From Manihot esculenta (lineage: Eukaryota; Streptophyta; Magnoliopsida; Malpighiales; Euphorbiaceae): DNA of 64,000 nt. The stretch is taken from the NCBI RefSeq assembly GCF_001659605.2, contig NC_035161.2, forward strand, positions 8,789,738-8,853,737. Reading direction: 5' to 3'. Under the pieces are notes generated by a model that searched no databases, was not told where the DNA came from, and saw only the letters and a list, made by a program, of their open reading frames with translations. The translations under genes and the position numbers were made by a program. Position 1 is the first letter of the stretch; the number at the start of each line of letters is the position of its first letter. Positions 19,560 through 30,289 of this stretch are shown here, in pieces.

Positions 19560-21413
19560 TATTAGGAAACCCAGAGATTACTGCAACCCAAACATGCAGC
19601 GAAAAAAATTAAAATCTCTGTTTTCCTTACCGGGATCCGTGTGCTTCGTTTATTTCGAAAGGAATGATAAGAGACTAACTTGTTAGACTCGACGAGAAGA
19701 TACAATTCTGGACTCAAGGTGCTGCTTTTTCAATAAACACCCTCTATGGTATCCATATGAACGTCTTTTATCCTTCTAGAGTACTAGCTCTCTCAAGATG
19801 GATAAAACTATGTGCTCCTCCAATCTGCAGCTCAAAACGATTTTTCCAAAAACATTAACTTCCACATTCGCAGTAAGAGTTTTATACGTTTTAAGTCGTT
19901 TTGTTTTCCCACAATTCTTTTCATAAAAGAGTTGTATTTATCACCCACTATCACAATCTCGCAGATACTCAAATATCTTATGTGATAGAGTCATGTTCAT
20001 AACCAACTATCACAATCTCGCAGATACTCAAATATCTTATTGATAGAGTCGTGTTCATAATCAACTATCACAATTTTGCAGATACTCAAATATCTTATGT
20101 GATAGAGTTGTGTTCATAACCAACTATCACAATCTCGCAGATACTCAAATATCTATGTGATAGAGTCATTTATCTGTAACAGTTACAGATAGACTGTAAA
20201 TTCTTTTAAATATTATTATCTTATAATAATAAATAATTAATATTAATAATAATAACAACTTTATTATTATTAACAATCTCGCAGATACTCAAATATCTTA
20301 TGTGATAGAGTCGTGTTCATAATCAACTATCACAATCTCGCAGATACTCAAATATCTTATGTGATAGAGTTGTGTTCATAACCAACTATCACAATCTCGC
20401 AGATACTCAAATATCTTTGTGATAGAGTCATTTATCTGTAACAGTTACAGATAGACTGCAGATTCTTTTAAATATTATTATCTTATAATAATAAATAATT
20501 AATATTAATAATAATAACATCTTTATTATTATTAATTATACTAATGGGCTTTTAGCCCATTAATATGACATAGCACATCAATAACGTTCTTTTGTGTGTG
20601 ACCCAATAGGCTCATATTAATTGGCAATAGGCCCAGTCCCACAAAACCCATAAATCATAAGCGGCCTCTAGCAAGACATTATGACTACCTAACTAATATG
20701 AGGATCGATAGTTCGATAAAACCTAATAAATAGAACATGTATCTCTTCGTCACACGATATCTAGTTTGAACATAAGTCATAGTAAATGTCAAACTTATAA
20801 TGTTCAAACTTATGATTTCTCGATCTCTAAGTAGACTGATAAAATCGAATGATATTGATTACACTATCAATTCATTTGAGCACGACCATGCATTTCTCAG
20901 TCTCACTTATCGAGGAGCCCAGAAGATATATCTCTCAAAGAGAGGGGCAAATTCTATCAATATCCTCTACATAATTTCTATCATGCTCAATCATAACCTT
21001 TATGATTGTCCGATTAAAGACAATGTTTGGTTATGTCAAAACATAACAGTTCTTATGTTGAAAACTATAATAATCTCAAGTCAAAGAATTAAGATATAAC
21101 TACTTTGAGATTCACTTATGACAATAACCTATGTAGTGATCTCAATGTGGGTCCATCCAATACTTTGTTCTCTAACAAGTATCTATGGTTATTGAATTAT
21201 ATCAACATATACATAATCATCTCATGATTATCAATCAATAATCATACTAGTTATATTTTATTATTATCAATATAATAATAAGTAACCAGGGATGGTAATT
21301 ATTATTATATAACATGCAAATAAATAATAATGATAATAAAAACCTCTTTTATTAATAACCAAAATGACACACAAAAAAGTCCAAGATAATGGTTTAGGGA
21401 AAATATACTAACA
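19560..21413 (-). mobile_element. Long solo LTR (copia-like), 1854 bp
   Basis: On the minus strand it begins TGTTAGTATATTTTCCC and ends GGTTTCCTAATA. It is bounded by a perfect 5-bp duplication TTATG (19555-19559 and 21414-21418), and joining the flanks restores a plausible copia reading frame between integrase and reverse transcriptase. No coding domain inside; an open frame near 20800-21099 has no recognisable motif. It carries a 59-bp minisatellite (19945-20465). The lineage (long-LTR copia?) is a guess; the solo-LTR call rests on the ends and the target duplication. Confidence 0.75.
19945..20465. repeat. 59-bp minisatellite with a larger duplicated block
   Basis: Seven copies of a 52-60 bp unit containing 'caatctcgcagatactcaaa' and 'gatagagt': four at 19945-20165, then three at 20272-20430. 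Each set ends in the same different tail ('ctgtaacagttacagataga' followed by an AT-rich stretch of about 100 bp). So a block of units plus tail was itself duplicated. Confidence 0.85.
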
Positions 21414-21418
21414 TTATG

Positions 21419-22471
21419 ATCACCTGTATCTTTCTTCTATCTCCTTAATTGTCTGTCTAAATGTCATTTCTTTACTTAAGACAGTTAAAGAGGCCCTGGC
21501 CCATTCTAGATGGTGTGATGCAATGTTTGAAGAGATCAAGGCTCTAGATGAAAATTATACTTGTGAACTAATTGATTTACTCTCTGGCAAGAAGGTTGTG
21601 GGCTATAAATGGGTTTTTGTCATCAAAGTCAATCCAGATGGTTCCGTGGTGAGACTTAAGGTCCGTCTTGTCGCTAAAGGTTATGTATAAATCTATGGCA
21701 TTGACTATTCTGACACTTTTTCTCCTGTACAAAAATGACCTTGATTCGCTTGTTCATCTCCCTAGTTGCTTTTCAGCATTGGTCTTTACACCATTTAGAT
21801 ATGAAGAATGCATTTTTATATGGTGACCTTCAAGAAGAAGTTTATATGGAGCAACCACCAAAGTTTATTACTTAAGGGGAGTATGGAAAAGTTTGCCATT
21901 TAAAGAAATCTTTGTATGATTTGAAGCAGAGTCCCTGTGCATGGTTTTACAAGTTCAGTGAAATTGTTCAAAATTTTGGATTGAAAAAAGCAAGTGTGAC
22001 CTTCAGTCTTCTATAGAAATTCAGATACTGGTATTATTCTCCTTGTTGTGTATGTTAATAACATTGTTATTACAGGGAATGATAGTACAAGGATCTCTTT
22101 TCTCAAAAACTACGTGCATGCGAGTTCATACCAAAAACTTAAGTCAGCTTAAATATTTCTTGGGAGCCGAAGTCTTGAGGAGTAAAAAGGGAATTCCTTG
22201 ACTTGCAGAAACTGGGAAGATGGGAGCTAAATCCTGTAGCACACCAATGATTCCTAATATATGTCTCACAAAGGATGACGGAGACTCTTACGATGATCCA
22301 GAGAGGTACAGGAGGTTGGTTGAAAAACTGAACTACCTTATGGTGATGACTCAGCCGGATATTGCTTTTGTAGTAAGCGTTGTAAGTCAGTTCATGTTTG
22401 CACCTACGGTGAAATATTGGGCCGCTTTAAAACAAATTCTATGTTATCTAAAAGGGACCCTGATACGGATC
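21419..22471 (+). pseudogene. Copia reverse transcriptase relic
   Basis: Begins with KTVKEALAHSRWCDAMFEEI (about 21478-21530), then YKWVFVIKVNPDGSV and RLVAKGYV. Later blocks are frame-broken (HLDMKNAFLYGDL-like text near 21795-21825; VYVNNIV-like near 22050). It ends with SCSTPMIPNICL, YRRLVEKLNYLMVMTQPDIAF and LKQILCYLKGT (22220-22465), the usual copia connection to RNase H. Stops and frameshifts throughout. Confidence 0.85.
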
Positions 22472-23276
22472 TAATAGGGCAAATTTCTAACAATGGTGTG
22501 GAGCAAACTTATGTAATTCAAATGGATCTAAAAGGAGTTCAAAATCATATTCATATGATCCATATATATTTGGGGCGTGTTCAACTCATATGGACAGATT
22601 TGGTACAACACTTGCAATCATAGGCTTAGGGAGCCTAATCAAACCTATGGGCTAAAACTACATAAAGAGAAGCCTAAAGTGAAGATCAAGTAAGGCTTTT
22701 GTGAATATTCAGCTTTGTTATGATGGGCTTGCTATATTTTTTATTATTTAACACTTGTTTTATTTTAGCTTTGTTTGGGCTTGTATTCTGGCCATACTTT
22801 ATCTTTTAAGTTTTAGAGTGTTGGGCCATGTTTTGGGCTTATGTTTTAATACTTATGTGTTATGTTAGTGTGTGATTGGGCTTGGGCCTTATGTGTTTAA
22901 GTCAGGTCCAAGAAGAGTGTCTTAGGGTTTTATTTGTTTTCTCCTTACTATATAAGGATAAGAAATAATTGTAAGAGGCAGCTTTTAAATCAAAATTTCA
23001 GAATTCTTTTCATGCCTTTGGCATGTATTGCTTTGAGTGAGAGTGAGAATTTGCTTTCATCAATTGCACCAGGAATCTTGGCTAACTTATCAACTATTCG
23101 TTGTGGCGTTTGTCAGATTCTTATCTAAATTCTTCGATCATTGGTGTTTCAACTTCTCTAAGTTTGGGGTGCCATAGGAGGTGAGTTTATCAAATCTTTG
23201 GATTCCATATCTACTTGTGCGTGTGGGTTTGAGGCTTGTGCCATAGGGTTCCGCGTCAGTCCCCGGACTCGGTATA
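22472..23276. other. Unclassified 0.8-kb insertion in the copia RT/RNase H junction
   Basis: The copia frame breaks after 'ctgatacggatc' and resumes at 'ctctatggtgatt'. The DNA between contains a TATA-like 'ctatataagg' near 22947 and a downstream leader-like stretch, resembling a small solo LTR or TRIM, or a captured promoter. I find no clean TG/CA ends or target duplication, so the exact limits are uncertain by several bases. Confidence 0.45.
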
Positions 23277-23713
23277 CTCTATGGTGATTATAGGCATACT
23301 GTACTTGAGTGTTTTTCTAATACTAATTGGGTGGGATTCAAAAGTGATAGAAGGTCGACTACAGGCTACTATGTATTTATTGAAGGAAACATAGTGTCTT
23401 GAAAAAATAAGAAGCAAAATGTGGTATCTAGATCTAGTGCCGAGTCAGAATACAGGGTCATAGCTTAATCCACTTGTGAGATTCTATGGATAAATCATTT
23501 GCTGAAAGAAGTTGGTATGAATATTGCGTCACCTGCGAAACTTTAGTGTTATAATAAGGCTGCTCTTCATATTACTTCCAATCTAGTATACCACAAACGA
23601 ACTAAATATATTGAAATTGATTGTCATTTCATCCATGAGAAGATTCAAGAAAATTTAATCTCCACTAGTTATGTGAAACAGGAGAGTAATTGGGTGATCT
23701 GCTCACTAAAACT
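23277..23713 (+). pseudogene. Copia RNase H relic
   Basis: VLECFSNTNWVGFKSDRRSTTGYY, then VVSRSSAESEYRVIA, ILWINHLLKEVGM, and [18 protein letters not shown] are readable in the plus direction (23295-23680), typical copia RNase H. Stops replace conserved residues in several places. The frame is cut by the hAT insertion at 23714 and continues at 28878 with a short tail before the polypurine tract. Confidence 0.85.
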
Positions 23714-23739
23714 TAGGGCTGTAAATGAACCAAGCTATT

Positions 23740-24060
23740 CGTGACCTACTCGAGACTCGGCTCGATAAAAGCTCGACCGAGTTCGGCTCGATAAAAGCTC
23801 GACCGAGTTCGGCTCATTTTTTAAATGAGATGAGGTTGAGCTCAATTTTGAGGCTCGTCACCTAAACGAGCCGAGCTTGAGCTCAATAGTATTCGATTCG
23901 TTAAGACTCGCGAGCTGGCTCATTTTTAGGCTCGCGAGCTGGCTCTTTTTTAGACTCGCGAGCTGGCTCGTTGAGAAGGCTCACAAGCTGGCTCGTTGAG
24001 CAGGCTCGCGAGCAGACTTGTTAAATAGACTCGTGAGTAATATTGTTTAAATAAACTGGT
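23740..24060. repeat. Left subterminal repeats of hAT 1
   Basis: Repeated 'aggctcgcgagctggctc' units of about 20 bp (five or six between about 23905 and 24030), preceded by 'gctcgaccgagttcggctcg' twice. Such short repeated words next to hAT termini are usually transposase contact sites. Confidence 0.7.
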
Positions 24061-25229
24061 GAACTAATTCGTTAAGTAAATTCATGAACAAGTTCATACA
24101 TTATTAAAAAAATAAAAATAACTATAAGGTTATAAAATCTAAACTATTATAAATACTTGAAAATTACAAATAACTAAGATTAATTATTATAATTAGTATT
24201 CTTTAAAATTAAATTATAAAAATATTTTGTATATAACTATTATAATATTTCAATATAACTAAGATTAATTATTATAATTAATATTCTTTAAAATTAAATT
24301 ATAAAAATCTTTTGTATATAAATATTATAATAAGATTCCATAAAATTAATGTATAATCACAAATAACTAATATTAATTATTATAATAAGTATTCCTTAAA
24401 ATTATAGTATTACATTATAAATTGAGTTATGAAAATTATATACTTTTTAAAATTAAAGTATAATTATAAAAAAAATTTATATATAATTAAGCATATAATA
24501 TAAAAATGATAATAATTATCAAAGTATATTAATAATAATTAATTAATTAGATAATGTATATTAATCAAGCATTATTAGTTAAAAGTTTTAACTAAGTATT
24601 ATTGGTTAAAGTATCAAAGCATTATTGGTTAAACATAATAGTTATCTACAAGAGTTTTAAGTTTTTAGCATTTTGTTTTTAAATTTCGTCTTAACCAAAT
24701 ATTATTGGTTAAAAGTTTTAACTTAAAAGAATCTAATCAGTCTTATATCAATATTATAAATAATTGAAAATTATATTTTTAAAAATTATAAATAATAATA
24801 AATACTCTTTAATATTATTATTCAAGTAGTATTACCTGATAAATTGAATTGTAAAACTAGATACTTTTTAAAATTAAAATATAATTATAAAAATTTTTTT
24901 AAACTAGATACTACTATAAATATTTAATTAATCATTATTAATATATTTATATCATTATTACTAAAAATTTATAATTTTAATTAAAATAATGTAATTTTAA
25001 ATGAAATACTCTAATTATATAAAAAAATATTTTTATAACCCATTAATTAAATTATATAATTAATTAATTATAAATAAATACATTTTCATTAAAATTGAAT
25101 TAAAACTACGTAGTTTTAATCAAAATTACGTAGTTTTGTGTAATTAATAATAACCTAACTAATCATATAACCTAATAATAATATTAGTTTTAATCAAAAC
25201 TAATATTATTATTTAATCAATTCAAACCT
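24061..25229. other. AT-rich interior of hAT 1, no gene seen
   Basis: More than 80% A/T by eye. It has small direct repeats such as 'tattattggttaaa' several times between 24560 and 24720 and a repeated 'attaattattataatta' block near 24180 and 24260. No open frame of interest. Confidence 0.5.
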
Positions 25230-26064
25230 CTATTGCTGCCGCATGCCAGCACCATCCCATCACTCACCTTCTGCCGCATACCAGCATTTCACCATTCTTC
25301 ATCGCCTTCTAAGATCCATCACATCTCTGGAGGACATCGTTGAATCCATAGCTCCACCACCAATCGTGCATTTCGACGATGGTTCGCCATCGTTGTGAGC
25401 CACGCCCCGCCATTCCGCCGATCGGGTCTAATGTAAATATAATTTATTATCTTTATTGTTATAATTTGTATTTGATTTTTTTAATTTATGACCATTACTA
25501 TTAGTATTTGACTTTTTAATTTCTTACAAATTTAATATAACATATTAATTGCAATAGAATAAAAACTTTTAATAAATAATCTCCATACTTTTATCTTGTT
25601 AGGATAGGAGCTCCTATAACAATAAAATAAGCAGTGCATATATGAAGTTATTCTCAAGACCCTTTTTTTTTTACAAAAAAATAATAAATCCATTAGAAAA
25701 ATATTTTCTTAATGCCCTATAGGAAGAGAGAGATTGAAATACTCTATAGTAACTTTTCCTAAAATTGGAAATTTTGGGTAGGGTTTGTTTCTTTTTTTTT
25801 TTTGTCGTGTTGATTATCCTGAATAAGGCTCACAGGCATGTGTATTTTTTATATTATATATATTAAAGTATTTTGTTTTCAAGGTTCCTACTGTCCTTCT
25901 ATTAACTTGTTTGTATACCATTGGATAAAATTATTTCTATTAATTTGAATCATCTATATTTATTGTATGTTCATTAATTATGAATACATGATTGATATGA
26001 TATATTATTGTAAAATGGACTTGTGTATTTAATAAAATTAACATGTAGTTTTTTTTTTAACAGA

Positions 26065-27980
26065 ATGTCAAACGCAAATTCGAATGAATTAAGTACTCCT
26101 ATTGTTCAAGTGCCTTCTGTTATTTTTCTTTCTACTCAAGATTCATCTACAAGTCCAGTCATGGATGATGCCACTACAAATGTTGATGAATCAAATCAAA
26201 ATAAAGAAAAAGATGATGAGGAAAATCCATTTTGTCCGAAGAAAAGGAAGTGGATTTCGAAAGTGTGGACTGAGTTTAAGGAAATTTGACTTTTTAATGG
26301 AACAGTGAAGGCAAAATGTATTCATTGCAAGCACCAACTTGGAGTGTGCAAAACTGGTGCCACAACACACTTGCTTAGATATTTAAATAGTTGCCTAAGA
26401 AGGAAAGTGAATTTGAAAGGGCAACAACAACTCAACATCACAACAATCATAGCTGAGACAGAAAGTGTGACTTTTGTGCAAAATTTTAAATATGACCATG
26501 CAAAAGTAAGAGAAGTCATTGCTCATATGATTCTTGTTCATGTGTTGTCATTCAGCTTTGTAGAGTATGAGGTCTTCAATTTGTTAATGAGAACTGCAAC
26601 TCCATATTATCATAAGGTTAGTCGTGCAACTGCACGGAAAGATTGTTTTTCTGTGTATGAAATTGAGAAGAAGAAAGTGAAAGCATTACTGAAGGACACT
26701 GACAAGGTTAGTGTGACCACAGATTTATGGAAGTCTGGGCAGCACATTTCATACATGGTTGTTACTGCCCATTTTGTGGACTCTGAATGGAAGTTACAAA
26801 AACGTACTTTAATTTTTGTGATGTCCCACCACCTCATACAGATGTTGTTATATGTGATGTGCTACAAAAATACTTAGTTGAATGGGGCATCGAAGATAAG
26901 GTATGTACTATTAGTGTTGATAATGCTAGTTATAATGATATTGCTGTTAGGATGTTGAAGGATAATCTTACTTACAAGAATAGTCTTACACTTCATGGTA
27001 AATTATTTCATGTGAGATGTGCGCATATTTTGAATTTATCGGTACAAGGTGGAATGCAACTTATTTCATGCTATCAGCTGCTTTGGAGTTTAAAGATGTC
27101 TTCCCTCGATATCAGCAAAGATATTCAAGTTATACATATTTGCCTAGTGAGGATGATTGGCAAAAGGTTCAGGAATTGTGCTCTTTTCTTGAAGAATTTA
27201 ATGAAGTTACCAATGTCATTTCAGGTATTGAATATCCAACTTTAAATTTATTTCTTCTTGAACTTCATTCAATAAAAAAATTATTAGAAGAAGCATATGA
27301 AAATGGGAATATTTATATAAAAGCCATGGTTGGTAAGATGAAATGTAAATTTGATAAGTATTGGGGTGATTGTAATTTGTTGATTTCTCTAGCAGCTATA
27401 TTAGATCCAAGGAATAAGATGAAATTGATTGAATGGAGTTTTTCATAAATATATTCTGAGTTTGATTCTGATGAGCATATTACAACTGTGATGGAGACAT
27501 TGCGCATGCTTTATAATGAGTATGTAGATACTCATAAAATAAAAAGTATTGGATCAAAAATTAGTAGTTGTGAAACTCAAAAAGAAGGATCTAGTTGTAC
27601 TATAAGTGGAAAAGGGAAAATCAGAGAAAGATCACAATTTTATAACAATATTAGGAATGTTGATTGTGTGATTGAGTAAGCAAAGTCTGAATTAGATGTA
27701 TATTTGTCAAGATGATTCTAACTTTGATGCCTTAGAATGGTGAAAGATGAACAACATGAAATTTAGGATATTATCAAAGATGGCTCGTGACATACTATCA
27801 ATTCTTATAACAACTGTTGCTTCAGAATCTGCTTTTAGTGCTGGAGGTAGAATTATTGATCCACATAGAGCATCATTGGGAGCAGAAACTGTTCAAGTTT
27901 TAACTTGTGGAGTTGATTGGTTGCGAGCCTTTTATAGCATCAAGAGAAAAAAGAAGGTAAGTTCAATAACACATTATTAA
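26065..27980 (+). pseudogene. hAT transposase relic (BED zinc finger, RICESLEEPER-like)
   Basis: ATG at 26065 follows an acceptor. Readable domains: BED finger (KRKWISKVWTEFKEI, then after a TGA stop KAKCIHCKHQ and HLLRYLNSCLRRK, 26245-26405); the RICESLEEPER-type core (DKVSVTTDLWKSGQHISYM, about 26700-26760; ICDVLQKYLVEWGIEDKV, 26842-26905; HVRCAHILNLSVQGG, about 27010-27055); GTRWNAT (27040); and the C-terminal dimerisation block (ILITTVASESAFSAGGRI, about 27796-27850). At least three frame changes and several stops separate these, so no active transposase can be made from this copy. hAT transposases act in the nucleus and form dimers through that C-terminal block. Confidence 0.88.
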
Positions 27981-28504
27981 TTTTATTTCCAAATAATAAT
28001 ATGTAATTAACCTTTTTTATTCTTTTATTATCATTAAAGGATAAAGAGGATATTCAAGAGGTCATACTACCATAGTGGTTTGATCCTTAACATTCAACTT
28101 TGTTGTTATAATTATTTTTCATGTACAAATTAATTTATTTTTTTAATTTTTTAATTTATAGTACTAATTAGATAATGACACATTTATTTATGTTGCTAAT
28201 AGAGTTATTTTTTTGTATTATTTTGAAGGTTATATGGACGTTGAAGTTGAAATTCAAGTTAACTAGTTGAACAAGCATGAAGATGATTAAATTATATTAG
28301 CTTGTTTTAACTGTTGGAAGTTGGAATCAATTTTATTCGTTTGATATTAAACTTTGTGTAATTTTATTATGTTGTTGAATTTGTATTTATTTGTGTTATT
28401 TTAGTTATGAATTGTGTTATGTAATTTTTTTTTATGTGCACTCTTTTTTTTATATATTATTTATATTAATGATGATTAAAAACTGATTAAAGTGTAACTA
28501 TTAA

Positions 28505-28869
28505 TTCGAGCTCGAGTCTGAATTCGAGCTCGAGCCTGAACTCGAGCTCAAATCGAACTTTTTAATTTCGAGTTCGGTCTCGAGTTTTTATAACAAGTTT
28601 CTTAATCGAGCTTTTCGAGTTCGAGCTCGAGTTTTATTAACGAGTTTCTTAATCGAACTTTTTGAGCTCGAGCTCGAATTAGGCTCGTTATTAAACTGAA
28701 TAAGCCTTTCACGAGTCGAGCTCGAATCGAGCTCGATTATAATATTTAATTCTCGAACTGAGCTCGAATCAAATATTAGAGCTCGAGTTGAGCTCGAGCT
28801 TCCAAACTTTTTTAATAAATGAGCCTGAGCTTTAAAAAACTCGGCTCGGCTCGGTTCGATTACACCCTA
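28505..28869. repeat. Right subterminal repeats of hAT 1
   Basis: Dense GAGCTCGA / TCGAGCTCG words and CTCGGCTCGGCTCGG up to the right terminus. The matching region, inverted, is the left part of hAT 2 (30300-30600). Confidence 0.7.
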
Positions 28870-28877
28870 TTAAAACT

Positions 28878-28953
28878 TTAAATGAGTTTCGAATAGAATA
28901 TATTTCTAATAAGTTGAACATAATAAATATTTATGGTTCAACTTGAAGGAGAG
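28878..28953 (+). pseudogene. C-terminal tail and polypurine tract of the copia element
   Basis: Text after the hAT insertion reads as the end of copia pol (FRIEYISNKLNIINIYG then stop) and a purine tract CTTGAAGGAGAG directly before the 3' LTR. The same tail appears inverted at 39450-39564. Confidence 0.7.
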
Positions 28954-29118
28954 TGTACATAATTAAAGAAAATTACATAATAACAGGTCAATTGACTGAT
29001 AGAAGATTTTTAGAAGTTGTTTTAATAAAACCTTATATTTTGTATATATATAAATTTACTTTAATATATAAATGGAGAAAATATATTAAAATTATCCAAT
29101 TATTCCTCGCCTTTTACT
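28954..29118 (+). repeat. 3' LTR of the copia element
   Basis: About 165 bp starting TGTACATAATTAAAG; it lacks about 21 bp at its start relative to the 5' LTR and is diverged from it, showing great age. Confidence 0.75.
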
Positions 29119-30289
29119 AGCATTACCATTGTTTGTGCACCAACTATTAAGATTTTGCGTGGAAAGAGTATCTTCTCGCTAAAACCTAAATATCAAGTTT
29201 ATCAGTGTGTCCAATGAGTGAGGCTTTTATTTTATTTGGTAAGTTGTGGTTCAGGGCTGTTTGCATGCGATTGCTTTTGTCTGGATGGCCGATCGATCTG
29301 CCATTCTCCTGCCGTAGCTAGCAATAAGGGGTGCTTAGAGCTTTGCCTCCCCGTTATTCTATTCTCAGTTTCTCTTGTACTGATACAGTTTTCCTTCCTG
29401 ACCTTGGAATTGGGCGTAGCAAGCAAAAGTGTTCTACTGCATTGTGTTTTTGTCAGACGGAATTATGGATGCTGAGAGGCTTCAAGCATGGGTTGATGGA
29501 AATTTGATTTGCGGTTGGATCTGTTTAGTTTGATTAATCTGAAGCCTTGTAATCTGTTTTTTTTAATATTTTTTTCTAATAATAATAAAAATAATAATAA
29601 AAGCAATAGCCCCATATTTAAATCTACTCATCAATCCACCGCTCCCACCTTCCCACATAAGAATATGGATGGTGTTTGTGAATCCACCCATATCACCCTC
29701 TAGCTAAGGCTAAGGGCCCATTTAAAGTCAAAATAAAATCAGAATCAAATAGATGAAATTTGAAATCAGAATTCATCAACTTAATTCTGAATTATAAGAA
29801 CCGAATCTATTGGAATTCGGTTCCACCCATGAGCTATTAATTCAAAAATAAATATTTAATTCAATTCTATAGCTTTTGTTAAATAAATGGAAAAGTTGAG
29901 GTAAGTTTCATGTAAAATGAATTTACATAGTTTTTTTTTTCCTTTCCTTTTTTTCGAGGTTGAAAATAAATTTTATATAGAAAATAATTTTGTTAATAAA
30001 AGATTCATACCTGACCCAAGCCCAACACCCAAGGCCTATGTAAAACCCACAGGCCAACAAGCCGAGCTCTAAGGTATAAACGATGGTAATGGCCTCAGCA
30101 GTCAGCGCCGCCATCACTGCTCCATGCAAGGCAGTAATTAGATAACAAGGGCACCACTTAATTGCAACAGATATGAGGAGCAAGCCTTTCCAGAAAGAAG
30201 AATTGAACGTCAAAAGCAGCACCTTCCTCTTATAGAATATGTATATAAAGTTATTTAACAATATAGTTCATTTACTCAATTAGTGCAAC
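29119..30289. other. Intergenic DNA, no gene recognised
   Basis: No coding frame with motifs I recognise. A minus-strand frame at 29923-30261 is strongly hydrophobic (for example ALHGAVMAALTAEAITIVYT) but lacks neighbours or splice context, so I do not call a gene. AT-rich near 29570-29610. Confidence 0.4.

Larger units (their letters stand above)
23714..28869 (+). mobile_element. hAT transposon 1 with broken transposase
   Basis: 5156 bp inserted in the copia RNase H. Left end TAGGGCTGTAAATGAACC, right end (reverse complement) TAGGGTGTAATCGAACC. The 8-bp target duplication is CTAAAACT (23706-23713) / TTAAAACT (28870-28877), one mismatch (or a perfect TAAAACTT if the ends are shifted by one base). 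Subterminal regions are rich in GAGCTCG-type words (23740-24060 and 28505-28860). A probable noncoding first exon (about 25230-25433) and an intron ending TTTTAACAG at 26063 precede the transposase. Confidence 0.88.
8494..29118 (+). mobile_element. Old Ty1/copia element split by four later insertions
   Basis: A 5' LTR (8494-8673) and a 3' LTR (28954-29118) of the same sequence family bracket copia coding pieces all in the plus direction: leader 8674-8840, protease-integrase 17645-19559, reverse transcriptase 21419-22471, RNase H 23277-23713 and C-terminal tail 28878-28953. The flanks show a near-match duplication AACAT (8489-8493) / AGCAT (29119-29123). Removing the insertions leaves about 4 kb, shorter than a normal copia element because gag is missing where element B sits. 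All coding pieces have stops. This was the first element here; everything inside is younger. Confidence 0.8.

Noticed and set aside
20800..21099. 99-codon plus frame in the solo LTR.
   Set aside because: No motif, lies within an LTR on the opposite strand.
29923..30261. Hydrophobic minus-strand frame of 112 codons.
   Set aside because: Looks like one or two membrane segments but the frame starts and ends in AT-rich or homopolymer DNA with no splice or promoter context.
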